Part shown: positions 25,217-34,110 of the stretch, piece by piece
Layout: every line of letters begins with the position of its first letter
Numbering within the stretch: the first letter of the stretch is position 1
NCBI RefSeq assembly: GCF_024733015.1
Contig: NZ_JANKJG010000005.1
Coordinates: 164,370 to 228,369 of the forward strand
DNA length: 64,000 nucleotides
Direction: 5' to 3'
From: Pseudosulfitobacter koreensis
GTDB taxonomy: Bacteria; Pseudomonadota; Alphaproteobacteria; Rhodobacterales; Rhodobacteraceae
Notes under the pieces: model-generated
Told to the model about the DNA's origin: nothing
The model's input: the letters and a program-made list of their open reading frames with translations, nothing else
Databases searched by the model: none
Translations under genes and position numbers: made by a program

Positions 25217-25324
25217 ATGTTTCAGCCCGAGCAGCACCAGCCCAAACCATCCGTATCCGCGCAAGGCAGCCAGCCGCAGGCGGCCAAACCCCAACCCGTC
25301 ATCACGGATTACGCCAGCCTCTGA
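25217..25324 (+). CDS. Possible 35-residue Gln/Pro-rich small protein
   Basis: ATG 25217 to TGA encodes a Gln-, Pro- and Ser-rich peptide with no hydrophobic helix and a C-terminal VITDYASL. It is preceded by AAAAAGG with 7-base spacing, which favours translation. It occupies an otherwise empty gap of about 300 bases between galM and yqaE. No family was recognised. The rest of the gap (25104-25216) holds nothing identifiable, and 25325-25410 contains the EcfG-like promoter. Confidence 0.35.
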   Translation: MFQPEQHQPKPSVSAQGSQPQAAKPQPVITDYASL

Positions 25325-25348
25325 GCAGCCTCTGAGCAACCCATGAAG

Positions 25349-25374
25349 GGAACCGGAACCTTGGGTTCGACGTT
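25349..25374 (+). promoter_or_regulatory. EcfG-type stress promoter upstream of yqaE (full consensus)
   Basis: GGAAC at 25349-25353, a 17-base spacer, CGTT at 25371-25374. This fully matches the general-stress consensus GGAAC-N16/17-CGTT. The start would be near 25381, giving a leader of about 30 bases. A second GGAAC at 25355 has no correctly spaced partner. Confidence 0.7.
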
Positions 25375-25410
25375 GCATCGGTAACGTGAACACAAGAACG
25401 GAGCCCTGAC

Positions 25411-25581
25411 ATGGACCTGCTACGCATCCTGATCGCCATCCTTCTGCCGCCCCTTGGCGTCTTCCTGCAGGAAGGTTTCGGCAAACATTTCTGGCTGAAC
25501 ATCCTGCTGACCATTCTGGGCTATATCCCCGGCATCGTCCACGCGGTCTATATCATCGCCCGCAGCCCACGCCATGCCTGA
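25411..25581 (+). CDS. YqaE/Pmp3 family small membrane protein
   Basis: A 56-residue protein with the two-helix Pmp3 fold: LLRILIAILLPPLGVFLQEG then the second helix with the motif NILLTILGYIPGIVHAVYII. Pmp3/YqaE proteins in yeast, plants and bacteria are stress-induced proteolipids linked to membrane potential and salt tolerance. A weak GGAG lies upstream of the ATG. It overlaps the DUF4112 gene by 8 bases, so the two are coupled. The EcfG-like promoter 37 bases upstream fits stress induction. Confidence 0.92.
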   Translation: MDLLRILIAILLPPLGVFLQEGFGKHFWLNILLTILGYIPGIVHAVYIIARSPRHA

Positions 25582-25939
25582 ACGCAGCCGTGCCGAACAG
25601 CTCGATCATCTTGATCGCGTGGCACAGCAGATGGACCGCGCCTTTCGCGTGCCGCTGATCGGCGTGCGCGTCGGCTTTGACAGCATCATGGGCCTCGTGC
25701 CCGGTGTCGGGGATTTGCTGGCGCTGGGGCCTGCGGGCTATATCGTGCTGCAGGGGCGGCGCATGGGCGCGCCCAACCGTCTGGTGGCGCGGATGGGGTT
25801 CAACATCGGCGTCGACGCGCTGATCGGGTCGATCCCGCTGGTCGGTGACATCTTTGACGTCGGCTGGAAGGCGAACACACGCAACACCAAGCTGCTGCGC
25901 GAACACTTCGCCGCACAAGAGGTCGTGCGGCAACTCTGA
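25574..25939 (+). CDS. DUF4112 domain-containing protein
   Basis: A 121-residue protein with the repeated DUF4112 pattern: VPLIGVRVGFDSIMGLVPGV with GDLLALGPAGYIV, then MGFNIGVDALIGSIPLVGDI with FDVGWKAN. Two hydrophobic segments suggest membrane association. Function is unknown. It is coupled to yqaE by an 8-base overlap and shares its promoter, implying a membrane-stress role by association. A GC-rich hairpin follows at 25953. Confidence 0.9.
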   Translation: MPERSRAEQLDHLDRVAQQMDRAFRVPLIGVRVGFDSIMGLVPGVGDLLALGPAGYIVLQGRRMGAPNRLVARMGFNIGVDALIGSIPLVGDIFDVGWKANTRNTKLLREHFAAQEVVRQL

Positions 25940-25952
25940 GCCGGAATGCAAT

Positions 25953-25981
25953 ACGGGCCAGTGCTATTCGCGCCGGCCCGT
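25953..25981 (+). terminator. Probable terminator between DUF4112 and ndk (convergent genes)
   Basis: ACGGGCC (25953-25959) pairs with GGCCCGT (25975-25981) across a 15-base loop, followed by TCAATTT. The stem is 7 bp and the T-run poor. Confidence 0.5.
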
Positions 25982-26017
25982 TCAATTTCCCCAGGGCCGA
26001 AGCCCCGTGAAGATGGC

Positions 26018-26440
26018 TTAGCCCACCAGTTCCAGACCCGAGAAGAAATACGCGATTTCCACTGCGGCTGTCTCAGGCGCGTCCGAACCGTGAACCGAGT
26101 TTTCGCCAACGCTTTCGGCAAATTCGGCGCGGATGGTGCCCGCGGCTGCGTCTGCGGGGTTGGTCGCACCCATGACTTCGCGGTTTTTCGCGATTGCGCC
26201 TTCGCCTTCCAGCACTTGCGCGACGATGGGCGCGGACGCCATGAACTCGCACAACTCGTCATAGAACGGACGCTCGGAGTGCACCGAATAGAACTCGCCC
26301 GCTTGCGCCTTGGTCAGGTGAATGCGCTTTTGCGCGACAATGCGCAGGCCCGCTTCTTCGAACTTGGCGTTGATCGCGCCGGTCAGGTTGCGGCGTGTTG
26401 CGTCGGGCTTGATGATCGAGAATGTGCGCTCAAGGGCCAT
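26018..26440 (-). CDS. ndk: Nucleoside diphosphate kinase
   Basis: A 140-residue enzyme that transfers the gamma phosphate of ATP to NDPs through a phosphohistidine. The start [14 protein letters not shown] and the active-site motif NSVHGSDA with the catalytic His are exact family signatures. Length is standard. GGAG lies 8 bases before the ATG. It is monocistronic, divergent from the ABC-F gene, and convergent with the yqaE-DUF4112 pair. Confidence 0.98.
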   Translation of the reverse strand: MALERTFSIIKPDATRRNLTGAINAKFEEAGLRIVAQKRIHLTKAQAGEFYSVHSERPFYDELCEFMASAPIVAQVLEGEGAIAKNREVMGATNPADAAAGTIRAEFAESVGENSVHGSDAPETAAVEIAYFFSGLELVG

Positions 26441-26572
26441 GATAGTGCTCCAGATGTTCGGGCACCACACCCTGCGGCCCCCGTGAATTGAAATCGCGGC
26501 TCGGATAGCATGGGGTTTCACGCTTGAAAAGCGGCGATTGACGGCGTCGCCGCATTGCGGCACACCGCGTCC

Positions 26573-28420
26573 ATGTTGCGCATATCAGATATATCCTATT
26601 CCATCGCCGGTCGCCCCTTGCTTGAAGGGGCCTCTGCAGTCATTCCCGACGGTCACAAGGTGGGCCTGATCGGGGCCAACGGCACGGGCAAGACCACCCT
26701 GTTCAAGCTGATCCGCCGCGAGCTGGTTCTTGAGGGCGGCAGCATCACCCTGCCGACCAAGGCGCGTATCGGCGGTGTGGCACAAGAGGTTCCCGCCTCG
26801 TCCACATCGCTGCTCGACACGGTTCTGGCCGCCGACACCGAACGTGCCGAGCTGATGGCCGACGACAGCACCGACCCCGCCCGCATCGCCGAAATTCAGA
26901 CGCGTCTCGCCGACATCGACGCATGGTCCGCCGAAGCACGCGCCGCCACAATCCTCAAGGGGCTGGGCTTCGACGATGCCGAACAGCTCAAACCCTGTTC
27001 CGACTTCTCTGGCGGCTGGCGGATGCGCGTGGCGCTTGCCGCCGTGCTGTTCTCGCAGCCCGACCTGTTGCTGCTCGATGAGCCGACCAACTATCTCGAC
27101 CTTGAAGGGGCGCTGTGGCTCGAGGCCTATCTGGCGAAATACCCTCACACGGTCATCATCATCAGCCACGACCGGGGCCTGTTGAACCGTGCAGTGGGCG
27201 CGATCCTGCATCTGGAAGAGCGCCAGCTGACCTATTACTCCGGCCCCTACGACCAGTTCGCGCGCCAGCGTGCCGAACGCCGCGCCGTACAGGCCGCGAT
27301 GGCTAAGAAGCAACAGGCGCGCCGCGAGCACATGCAAAGCTTTGTGGACCGTTTCAAGGCCAAGGCCTCCAAGGCGAAACAGGCGCAATCGCGTCTGAAG
27401 ATGATCGAAAAGATGGACATGATCGCGGCCCCCGAAGAGGCAGCCAAACGCGTGTTCACCTTTCCCGAGCCCGAAGAGCTGTCGCCGCCCATCATCAATA
27501 TCGAAGGTGGTACAACGGGTTACGGCGACACGGTGATCCTGTCCAAGCTGAACCTGCGCATAGATCAGGACGACCGCATCGCCCTGCTGGGCAAGAACGG
27601 TCAGGGCAAGTCGACCCTGTCGAAACTGCTGTCCGACCGCCTGCCGCTGATGTCGGGCAAGGCGACACGCTCGACCAAGCTGCGCATCGGTTATTTCGCC
27701 CAGCACCAGGTCGACGAGCTGCACATCGACGAGACGCCGCTGCAACACCTGCAGACCATGCGCCCCGGTGTGATGCAGTCGAAACTGCGCGCCAATCTTG
27801 CGGGCTTCGGGCTTGGCCCCGATCAGGCCGACACCGCCGTGGGCCGTCTTTCGGGCGGCCAGAAGGCACGTCTGTCACTGCTGTTGGCCACCATCGACGC
27901 GCCGCATCTTCTGATCCTCGACGAGCCGACCAACCACCTCGATATCGAATCCCGCGAGGCGCTGGTCGAGGCGCTGACCGCCTATACCGGGGCGGTGATC
28001 CTGGTCAGCCACGACATGCACCTGCTGGGTCTGGTCGCCGACCGGCTGTGGCTGGTGTCGGACGGCACCGTGCGCCCCTATGACGACGATCTGGAAAGCT
28101 ATCGCAAGATGCTGCTGTCGGCGGACAAACCGGCCAAGCCCGCCAAACCGCAGGAACCCAAAGTCAAGCGCGCCAGCCGCGAACAGGTGCTGGAACTGCG
28201 CGCCGAGGCCCGCAAATCCGAAGCACGCGTGGACAAATTGAACGAGATGCGCGACAAACTGGCCAAGAAACTGGCCGATCCCGCGCTCTACGAAGACACC
28301 AAGACCGGCGAGGCCGAAGTCTGGCAGAAGAAATACGCCGAAGTGATGAATGCGCTCGACCGTGCCGAAGCGATGTGGATGGCGTCACTGGAAAAGCTGG
28401 AACGCGCCGAAGCAGTCTGA
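26573..28420 (+). CDS. ABC-F family ATPase (tandem ATP-binding domains, ribosome-associated type)
   Basis: A 615-residue soluble protein with two ABC domains and no membrane segments. Domain 1 has Walker [10 protein letters not shown], signature [12 protein letters not shown], and Walker [13 protein letters not shown]; domain 2 has [21 protein letters not shown] and [12 protein letters not shown]. The charged linker between them ([20 protein letters not shown] and onward) is the P-site tRNA-interaction motif region. A C-terminal coiled-coil of about 85 residues ([20 protein letters not shown] and onward) resembles Uup or YheS. ATG 26573 was chosen; a TTG 18 bases upstream is less likely. The role is translation rescue or quality control, inferred from the family. 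Confidence 0.93.
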   Translation: MLRISDISYSIAGRPLLEGASAVIPDGHKVGLIGANGTGKTTLFKLIRRELVLEGGSITLPTKARIGGVAQEVPASSTSLLDTVLAADTERAELMADDSTDPARIAEIQTRLADIDAWSAEARAATILKGLGFDDAEQLKPCSDFSGGWRMRVALAAVLFSQPDLLLLDEPTNYLDLEGALWLEAYLAKYPHTVIIISHDRGLLNRAVGAILHLEERQLTYYSGPYDQFARQRAERRAVQAAMAKKQQARREHMQSFVDRFKAKASKAKQAQSRLKMIEKMDMIAAPEEAAKRVFTFPEPEELSPPIINIEGGTTGYGDTVILSKLNLRIDQDDRIALLGKNGQGKSTLSKLLSDRLPLMSGKATRSTKLRIGYFAQHQVDELHIDETPLQHLQTMRPGVMQSKLRANLAGFGLGPDQADTAVGRLSGGQKARLSLLLATIDAPHLLILDEPTNHLDIESREALVEALTAYTGAVILVSHDMHLLGLVADRLWLVSDGTVRPYDDDLESYRKMLLSADKPAKPAKPQEPKVKRASREQVLELRAEARKSEARVDKLNEMRDKLAKKLADPALYEDTKTGEAEVWQKKYAEVMNALDRAEAMWMASLEKLERAEAV

Positions 28421-28472
28421 TCGCTGTCAGGGTCGCAAAAGGCCCCCAAAACACGCCCCTTCGGAGACCACG

Positions 28473-29099
28473 ATGATCGACACCGCCTTCCTGATCACCG
28501 CATTCGTCACCATGTTCGTGGTGATCGACCCGCTGGGGATGGCACCGCTGTTCGTGGCACTGACCCAAGGCATGACCAACCACCAGCGTCGCAGCATCGC
28601 GGTGCGCGCCTGCGTGACGGGGTTTCTGGTGCTGGTGGCCTTTGCCCTGGTCGGCGAGAAACTTCTTGGGTTTATCGGCATTTCCATGCCCGCATTTCGC
28701 GTTGCGGGCGGGATACTCCTGTTCATCACCGCCCTCGACATGCTGTTCGAGCGTCGCACGAAACGGCGCGAGGATACGTCCGAAGCCCCCGGCGACGACC
28801 CGTCGGTGTTTCCGCTGGCGATCCCGCTGATCGCGGGCCCCGGTGCCATCGCCTCGGTGATCCTGCTGACCGGTCAGCAACCGGGGTTTGCGGGTCTGGG
28901 CATCGTGATCGGCATCACGCTGGCGGTTCTGCTGGTGGTCTTCGTGCTGTTTCTTGCCTCCGGCCTGCTTGAGCGTGCCTTGGGCAAGACCGGCATCACC
29001 GTGGTCACGCGACTGCTTGGCATGTTGCTTGCCGCGCTGTCGGTGCAGTTCGTGCTGGACGGGTTGCGCGCCTTCAGTTTCTACGAAGGTCTTGGTTAA
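28473..29099 (+). CDS. MarC family integral membrane protein
   Basis: A 208-residue protein with about six hydrophobic helices. Family motifs are FVVIDPLGMAPLFVALT near the N-terminus, MPAFRVAGGILLFITALDML in the middle, and PLAIPLIAGPGAIASVILL after a charged cytoplasmic loop. It is related to YchE/YhgN. MarC was named for the marRAB locus but does not confer multidrug resistance; its function is unknown. ATG 28473 follows CGGAG. It lies 52 bases after the ABC-F gene on the same strand and could be co-transcribed. Confidence 0.92.
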   Translation: MIDTAFLITAFVTMFVVIDPLGMAPLFVALTQGMTNHQRRSIAVRACVTGFLVLVAFALVGEKLLGFIGISMPAFRVAGGILLFITALDMLFERRTKRREDTSEAPGDDPSVFPLAIPLIAGPGAIASVILLTGQQPGFAGLGIVIGITLAVLLVVFVLFLASGLLERALGKTGITVVTRLLGMLLAALSVQFVLDGLRAFSFYEGLG

Positions 29100-29125
29100 C
29101 CCGCGCGGCTGCCTATATTCCTCGC

Positions 29126-29707
29126 ATGGATACATTCGACACGGGCCGCCTGATCTATCTCGTTCTGCTTCTGGTGATGGTCGTCGCCTGGGGCTTTGCC
29201 GCGCGGCGCCAATCAATGAACAAGACGTTGCAATATGCCGCCGTCTGGGGGCTGATCATCGTGGGCGCGATCGCCGCCGTTGGCCTTTGGGACGACATCA
29301 CCCGCGCCTCGATGCCCTACCGCGCCAGCGTGGTGGGTGAAAACGCGGTGTCCGTTCCGCGCAGCCCCGATGGCCACTATTACGTCAGCCTGGATATCAA
29401 CGACACCAACATCCCCTTCGTTGTGGACACGGGTGCAACCGACATCGTGCTCAGCCAACGTGACGCGCGACGTGCAGGCATCGACCCGGAAACGCTGAAC
29501 TATATCGGTCGCGCGCGCACCGCCAACGGCGAGGTCGCATTGGCCCCGGTACGGCTGGACCGCGTGGCGCTTGGCCCGATCGAGGACCGCAACGTGCCCG
29601 CGGTGGTCAACGCAGGAGAGATGGACGGATCGCTTCTGGGGATGGGATACCTGCAGCACTTCGGCACCATCTCGATCAGCCAGGACACGCTGACCCTTAC
29701 ACGCTAA
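29126..29707 (+). CDS. Membrane-anchored retropepsin-like aspartic protease (clan AA, TIGR02281 type)
   Basis: A 193-residue protein. Two N-terminal hydrophobic helices (LIYLVLLLVMVVAWGFAA and YAAVWGLIIVGAIAAVGLW) anchor a periplasmic domain with the catalytic FVVDTGATDIVLS motif and the later SLLGMGYLQHFG motif. A single DTGA motif implies an active dimer, as in retropepsins. The second motif fits the clan AA family common in alphaproteobacteria. Substrates are unknown. It starts 26 bases after marC and is convergent with holC. Confidence 0.88.
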   Translation: MDTFDTGRLIYLVLLLVMVVAWGFAARRQSMNKTLQYAAVWGLIIVGAIAAVGLWDDITRASMPYRASVVGENAVSVPRSPDGHYYVSLDINDTNIPFVVDTGATDIVLSQRDARRAGIDPETLNYIGRARTANGEVALAPVRLDRVALGPIEDRNVPAVVNAGEMDGSLLGMGYLQHFGTISISQDTLTLTR

Positions 29708-29712
29708 GCCGT

Positions 29713-30165
29713 TCAGGTTTCGGCCTTTTTCTCCCAGCGACCGGATTCTTCGGACCAGTATTGCGCTGACACCCCTGCGTTTTTCAGCGCCTTCCACTGG
29801 CCCCGCGCGGTGTCCAGCGCCTGCGGGTCCATGCCATCGAACAGGATGCAGACCCGTTCCATCGCCGCGACCTCGTCGGCGCTGACCTGTGCGCCGTCGA
29901 TGGACATCACGCAGGTCGCTCCGTTTGGACAATCGGCATCGGTGGTCAGCAGGATCGGCTGCGCTGCATCATGCGCCCCACCGGCCACGCCATGCGCCAC
30001 GAACCCGTCGCCCTGCCACAGCCGGCTGTCCAGCTGCGCCATGCGCGACATCTGAACCCCGCGCACGGCGACACGCCAACCAGCACCTCGGGCCTTGCCC
30101 AGCAGCATGGTCAGCGTGTCCTCCATCGACCGCTGCGTCAGATGATAAAAATACGCAGCCCCCAT
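29713..30165 (-). CDS. holC: DNA polymerase III subunit chi
   Basis: A 150-residue chi subunit of the clamp-loader complex, which links the replisome to single-strand-binding protein. The N-terminus GAAYFYHLTQRSMEDTLTML and the ILFDGMDPQALDTARGQWKA motif near the C-terminus are family features. ATG 30165 was chosen; a GTG one codon upstream is possible. It starts 3 bases after the pepA stop, an arrangement conserved in many proteobacteria. Confidence 0.93.
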   Translation of the reverse strand: MGAAYFYHLTQRSMEDTLTMLLGKARGAGWRVAVRGVQMSRMAQLDSRLWQGDGFVAHGVAGGAHDAAQPILLTTDADCPNGATCVMSIDGAQVSADEVAAMERVCILFDGMDPQALDTARGQWKALKNAGVSAQYWSEESGRWEKKAET

Positions 30166-30168
30166 CAC

Positions 30169-31662
30169 CTATTTGCTCTCGAACTTGTCCGCGACCAACC
30201 GGTTCAGCGCAGCCACGCCCCATCCGGTCGCGCCCTTGGGTGCCAGCATCGTGTCGGATTTGACCGAAGCGACCCCGGCGATGTCGAGGTGGATCCAAGG
30301 CGTGCCGTCCTTCACGAACCGTTTGAGGAACTGCGCCGCGGTGATCGAGCCCGCAGGCCGTCCGCCCACGTTCTTCATGTCGGCGATGCGGCTTTTCAGC
30401 TGATCGTCATAGGCCTTGCCCAGCGGCATCCGCCACGCACCTTCGTGCTCGGTCTGTGCGGACTTCAGGAAGGCATTGCACAGATCGTCGTCGTTGGAAA
30501 ACACGCCCGCGTTCTCGTGCCCCAGACCGACGATGATCGCACCGGTCAGCGTTGCCAGATCAATCATGCCCGCCGGTTTGAACCGCTCCTGCGCGTACCA
30601 CATCACGTCGCACAGCACGAGCCGCCCCTCGGCGTCGGTGTTGATCACCTCGATGGTGTCGCCCTTCATCGAGGTCACCACGTCGCCGGGACGCACCGCG
30701 TTGCCCGATGGCATGTTCTCGACCAGACCGACCAGCCCGACCACGTTCGCCTTCGCCTTGCGCAGCGCAAGTGCGCGCATCACGCCCGAGACGACGCCCG
30801 CACCGCCCATGTCCATTGTCATGTCTTCCATGCCGGCACCGGGTTTCAGGCTGATGCCGCCGGTGTCGAACACCACGCCCTTGCCGACCAGGGCCAGCGG
30901 CGCATCGCCCTCGGTGCCGCCATTCCAGTGCATGACAACAACCTTGGACGGGCTGTCAGACCCCTGCCCAACGCACAAAAGTGCTCCCATTCTGAGGCTT
31001 GCAAGCTGCTCCTCATCCAGAACCTCAACTGTCAGCCCGATGTCTTCCATCGCTTTCAGACGGTCCGCAAATTCGGTGGTGGTCAGCACGTTCGCGGGCT
31101 CATTGATCAGGTCGCGGGTAAAGAAAGCACCCTCTGCCACGGCCATCAAGGGTGCTGCTGCGGCTGCGGCCTCTTCGTGCTTGGTGCACATGATCCGCAC
31201 GGACCCTTTGGCGGGTGTCGCGTCGGTCTTGTGGGCGTTGAACCCATAGTCGCGCATCGCCAGACCAAAGCCCAGTTCGGCCATGTGGTTGATGTTGCCC
31301 ATGGCGATCAGCATGTCGGCGGTGCCACGAACCTTGGCCAATGCCGCCCCGGCCTTGCGCGCCTCTTCGGTCGATGCGCGGCGCGGCAGGCACACGACGT
31401 CGACCGCGTCGGCGGCCATGTTGGCGGGGACGGATATGCTGACCAGCCCACCCGGTTTGAAATCGGCGAAGTCCTTGCTTGCCGCCAGCCGCACCATCCG
31501 TTCCAGCGCGCCGCGGGTCAGCTTGTTGATGCGCCGCGCGGCGGCGTCCATCTTGCCGTCTGGGGAAAGCACGATGGCGACGCGCCCCTCGGCGGTGGCC
31601 AGGGCGTCGATGTCCAGTGCCTCGAAGGTGATTTTGGTCATCGGTGTCGGTTTGGCGGGCAT
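30169..31662 (-). CDS. pepA: Leucyl aminopeptidase (M17)
   Basis: A 497-residue cytosolic M17 metallo-aminopeptidase that removes N-terminal residues. The two-metal site is indicated by LVGKGVVFDTGGISLKPG (Lys and Asp ligands), DMGGAG and the signature NTDAEGRL with Asp and Glu ligands and catalytic Arg. Length is normal. ATG 31662 has AAAGGA at good spacing; ATG 31641 is an alternative. It is followed directly by holC. PepA proteins of some bacteria also bind DNA, but nothing here tests that. The divergent gap to lptF (31663-31881) shows no recognisable site. Confidence 0.97.
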   Translation of the reverse strand: MPAKPTPMTKITFEALDIDALATAEGRVAIVLSPDGKMDAAARRINKLTRGALERMVRLAASKDFADFKPGGLVSISVPANMAADAVDVVCLPRRASTEEARKAGAALAKVRGTADMLIAMGNINHMAELGFGLAMRDYGFNAHKTDATPAKGSVRIMCTKHEEAAAAAAPLMAVAEGAFFTRDLINEPANVLTTTEFADRLKAMEDIGLTVEVLDEEQLASLRMGALLCVGQGSDSPSKVVVMHWNGGTEGDAPLALVGKGVVFDTGGISLKPGAGMEDMTMDMGGAGVVSGVMRALALRKAKANVVGLVGLVENMPSGNAVRPGDVVTSMKGDTIEVINTDAEGRLVLCDVMWYAQERFKPAGMIDLATLTGAIIVGLGHENAGVFSNDDDLCNAFLKSAQTEHEGAWRMPLGKAYDDQLKSRIADMKNVGGRPAGSITAAQFLKRFVKDGTPWIHLDIAGVASVKSDTMLAPKGATGWGVAALNRLVADKFESK

Positions 31663-31881
31663 GGGGCATCCTTTCGCGGGATTGTTTTGAGATTTCGGTT
31701 TTCCAACTGTTAGCGTGCAGGTGCCGTCATGGCCAGAGCGACCGATACCCGCCGATGCTCCAAGTGCCTGCGCCGAGCCGCCTGTGCCTGATAGTGGGCG
31801 GATTTACCGGTTTCCCACCGCGATGCCATGGGCTAAGTTGCCGCCAGTCTTGCACGTCAATGCGCAACCTTGGGGGGGTAT

Positions 31882-33015
31882 GTGGCCAGATTCGACAGGT
31901 ACATGCTGTCGCAGTTTCTGCTGTTGTTCGGCTTTTTCTCACTGGTGCTGGTCGCGGTGTTCTGGATCAACCGTGCGGTGGTCCTGTTCGACCGGCTGAT
32001 CGGCGACGGCCAGACCGCATTGGTGTTTCTCGAATTCACCTCGCTGAGCCTGCCCAAGCTGATCGTGACGGTGCTGCCAATCGCCACATTTGCCGCATCG
32101 GTCTACGTGACCAACCGGCTGTCGGGCGAATCCGAACTGGTGGTCATGCAGGCCACCGGCACGGGGCCCTGGCGCATGGCACGGCCTGTGCTCGCCTACG
32201 GGTTGATAGTGGCGGCGATGATGACCCTGCTGGCGCATGTGCTGGTGCCTGCGGCCCAGGGCCAGCTGAGCATCCGCGAGGCCGAGATTTCGCGCAACGT
32301 CACCTCGCGCCTGCTGACCGAAGGCACGTTCCTGTCGCCCGCAGCGCAGGTCACCTTTTACACCCGCGCGATCGGCGAGGACGGTGTGCTGCGCGATGTG
32401 TTCTTGTCGGACCGGCGCAACCCCGAGCAGCGCGTGATCTACACCGCCGCCGAAGCCTATCTGGTGCGCAATGACGCGGGCACCACGCTGATCATGGTCG
32501 ACGGGCTCGCGCAGCGGCTGAACATTGCAGACAACCGGCTGTCGACCGCAAAGTTCGTTGATTTCTCGTTCGACATCTCCCGGCTGGTCAGCAGCGACAC
32601 CCAGGTCACGGGCTCGATCCGCAACATGAACACGCTGGCGCTGCTGACAGATTGGGACCGCATCTCGGACGAGACCGGCGCGCGCCACGGCGATATCGCC
32701 GAAGAGGTTCACAACCGCTTTGCCCAGCCGCTGTTCTGCATCGTGGCCGCACTGATCGGGTTTTCGACGCTGATGATCGGCGGCTATTCCCGCTTCGGCG
32801 TCTGGCGCGAGGCGGTGATCGCCTTTGGCCTGCTGATCGGCATCGACGGGCTGCGCAGCACCTTTGCGCAGATGGTGCTGGAGGATGCGGCCCTGTGGCC
32901 GATGATGTACCTGCCCTCGTTGATCGGGCTGGTGCTGGTCATCGGAATGCTGACATGGGCAGCCTACCCCGGCCTGCTGCGCCGACGCAGGCCCCGCATG
33001 GCGGAGGCCACATGA
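31882..33015 (+). CDS. lptF: LPS export ABC transporter permease LptF
   Basis: A 377-residue inner-membrane permease of the LptB2FG complex, which extracts LPS and drives it along the Lpt bridge. It has three N-terminal helices, a periplasmic jellyroll domain, and three C-terminal helices. The start ARFDRYMLSQFLLLFGFFSL and the SGESELVVMQATGTGPWRMA coupling region match the family. GTG 31882 fits the conserved start and follows a run of seven G; no suitable ATG exists until residue 8. It overlaps lptG by 4 bases and begins the lptF-lptG-lptD-surA-pdxA-rsmA chain. Earlier literature calls such genes yjgP. Confidence 0.94.
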   Translation: MARFDRYMLSQFLLLFGFFSLVLVAVFWINRAVVLFDRLIGDGQTALVFLEFTSLSLPKLIVTVLPIATFAASVYVTNRLSGESELVVMQATGTGPWRMARPVLAYGLIVAAMMTLLAHVLVPAAQGQLSIREAEISRNVTSRLLTEGTFLSPAAQVTFYTRAIGEDGVLRDVFLSDRRNPEQRVIYTAAEAYLVRNDAGTTLIMVDGLAQRLNIADNRLSTAKFVDFSFDISRLVSSDTQVTGSIRNMNTLALLTDWDRISDETGARHGDIAEEVHNRFAQPLFCIVAALIGFSTLMIGGYSRFGVWREAVIAFGLLIGIDGLRSTFAQMVLEDAALWPMMYLPSLIGLVLVIGMLTWAAYPGLLRRRRPRMAEAT

Positions 33016-34109
33016 TCCTGCACTTCTACTTTGCCCGCCGCTTTGCCATGGCGTTCCTGATGCTGACGGGCGTGTTCTTTGCGCTGATCGCACTGGTCGA
33101 TCTGATCGAGCAGACCCGCCGATTTGCTGACTACGACGTGAGCTTTGCCAACCGCATCGGTCTGACGCTGCTGCACACGCCTGAAACCATCAACGAGATC
33201 CTGCCGCTGATCATGATCCTCGCAACCGTGGTGCTGTTCATCGGGCTGGCGCGCAGCTCCGAGCTGGTGGTGACCCGCGCCGCAGGGCGTTCCGCAATAA
33301 ACGCGCTTTTGGCCCCAGTGGCGGTGGCACTGGTCATCGGCGCGCTGGCGGTGACCATGCTGGGGCCGATCGTGGCCTCGACGACCAAGCGCTATGCGGT
33401 GTTGTCGGACAGCTATCGCAACAACGGACAGGCCACGGTTCTGGTCTCGGGCGACGGTGTCTGGCTGCGTCAGGGCGGTGCCGACGGGCAGACGGTGATC
33501 CGCGCCGCCCGCTCGAACGCCGACGCCTCGGTTCTATATGACGTGACGTTTCTGGAATATGCGCCGCTTGGCGGCCCGCAGCGCCGGATCGAGGCGGACA
33601 GCGCCGCATTGGGCAACGGAGCCTGGGCGCTGCGCGCGGCAAAGGTCTGGCCGCTGGCCGACGCCGTGAACCCCGAAGCCAGCGCCGAGACATATACGAT
33701 GCTGCAGGTGCCCTCGACCCTGACTTTGGAACGTATCCGTGACAGCCTGGGCACCCTGGGCGGCGTGTCGATCTGGGACATGCCCGACTATATCAGACAG
33801 CTGGAACAGGCGGGCTTTTCCGCGCGGCATCAGATCGTCTGGTTCCAGTCCGAACTGGCGCGGCCCGCGTTCCTGATGGCGATGGTTCTTGTTGCCGCTG
33901 CCTTCACCATGCGGCATACCCGGTTCGGGGGCACCGGAACGGCGGTGCTGGCAGCAGTGCTTTTGGGGTTCGGTTTGTATTTCATTCGCAGTTTCGCACA
34001 GATTCTCGGCGAGAACGGGCAGATCCCGGTGGCCTTGGCCGCCTGGGCACCGCCCGCCGCCGCGATCTTTCTGGCGCTTGGGCTGTTGCTTCATGCCGAG
34101 GACGGCTGA
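33012..34109 (+). CDS. lptG: LPS export ABC transporter permease LptG
   Basis: A 365-residue partner of LptF with the same layout: helices near the N-terminus (FAMAFLMLTGVFFALIALVD), the coupling motif RSSELVVTRAAGRSAI, a periplasmic jellyroll domain, then C-terminal helices ending FLALGLLLHAEDG. ATG 33012 overlaps the lptF stop. The following lptD start lies at or just inside its end. Confidence 0.94.
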   Translation: MILHFYFARRFAMAFLMLTGVFFALIALVDLIEQTRRFADYDVSFANRIGLTLLHTPETINEILPLIMILATVVLFIGLARSSELVVTRAAGRSAINALLAPVAVALVIGALAVTMLGPIVASTTKRYAVLSDSYRNNGQATVLVSGDGVWLRQGGADGQTVIRAARSNADASVLYDVTFLEYAPLGGPQRRIEADSAALGNGAWALRAAKVWPLADAVNPEASAETYTMLQVPSTLTLERIRDSLGTLGGVSIWDMPDYIRQLEQAGFSARHQIVWFQSELARPAFLMAMVLVAAAFTMRHTRFGGTGTAVLAAVLLGFGLYFIRSFAQILGENGQIPVALAAWAPPAAAIFLALGLLLHAEDG

Positions 34110-34110
34110 G

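Noticed and set aside
29971..31713. Long plus-strand frame opposite pepA
   Set aside because: Shadow of pepA; no start signal or domain.
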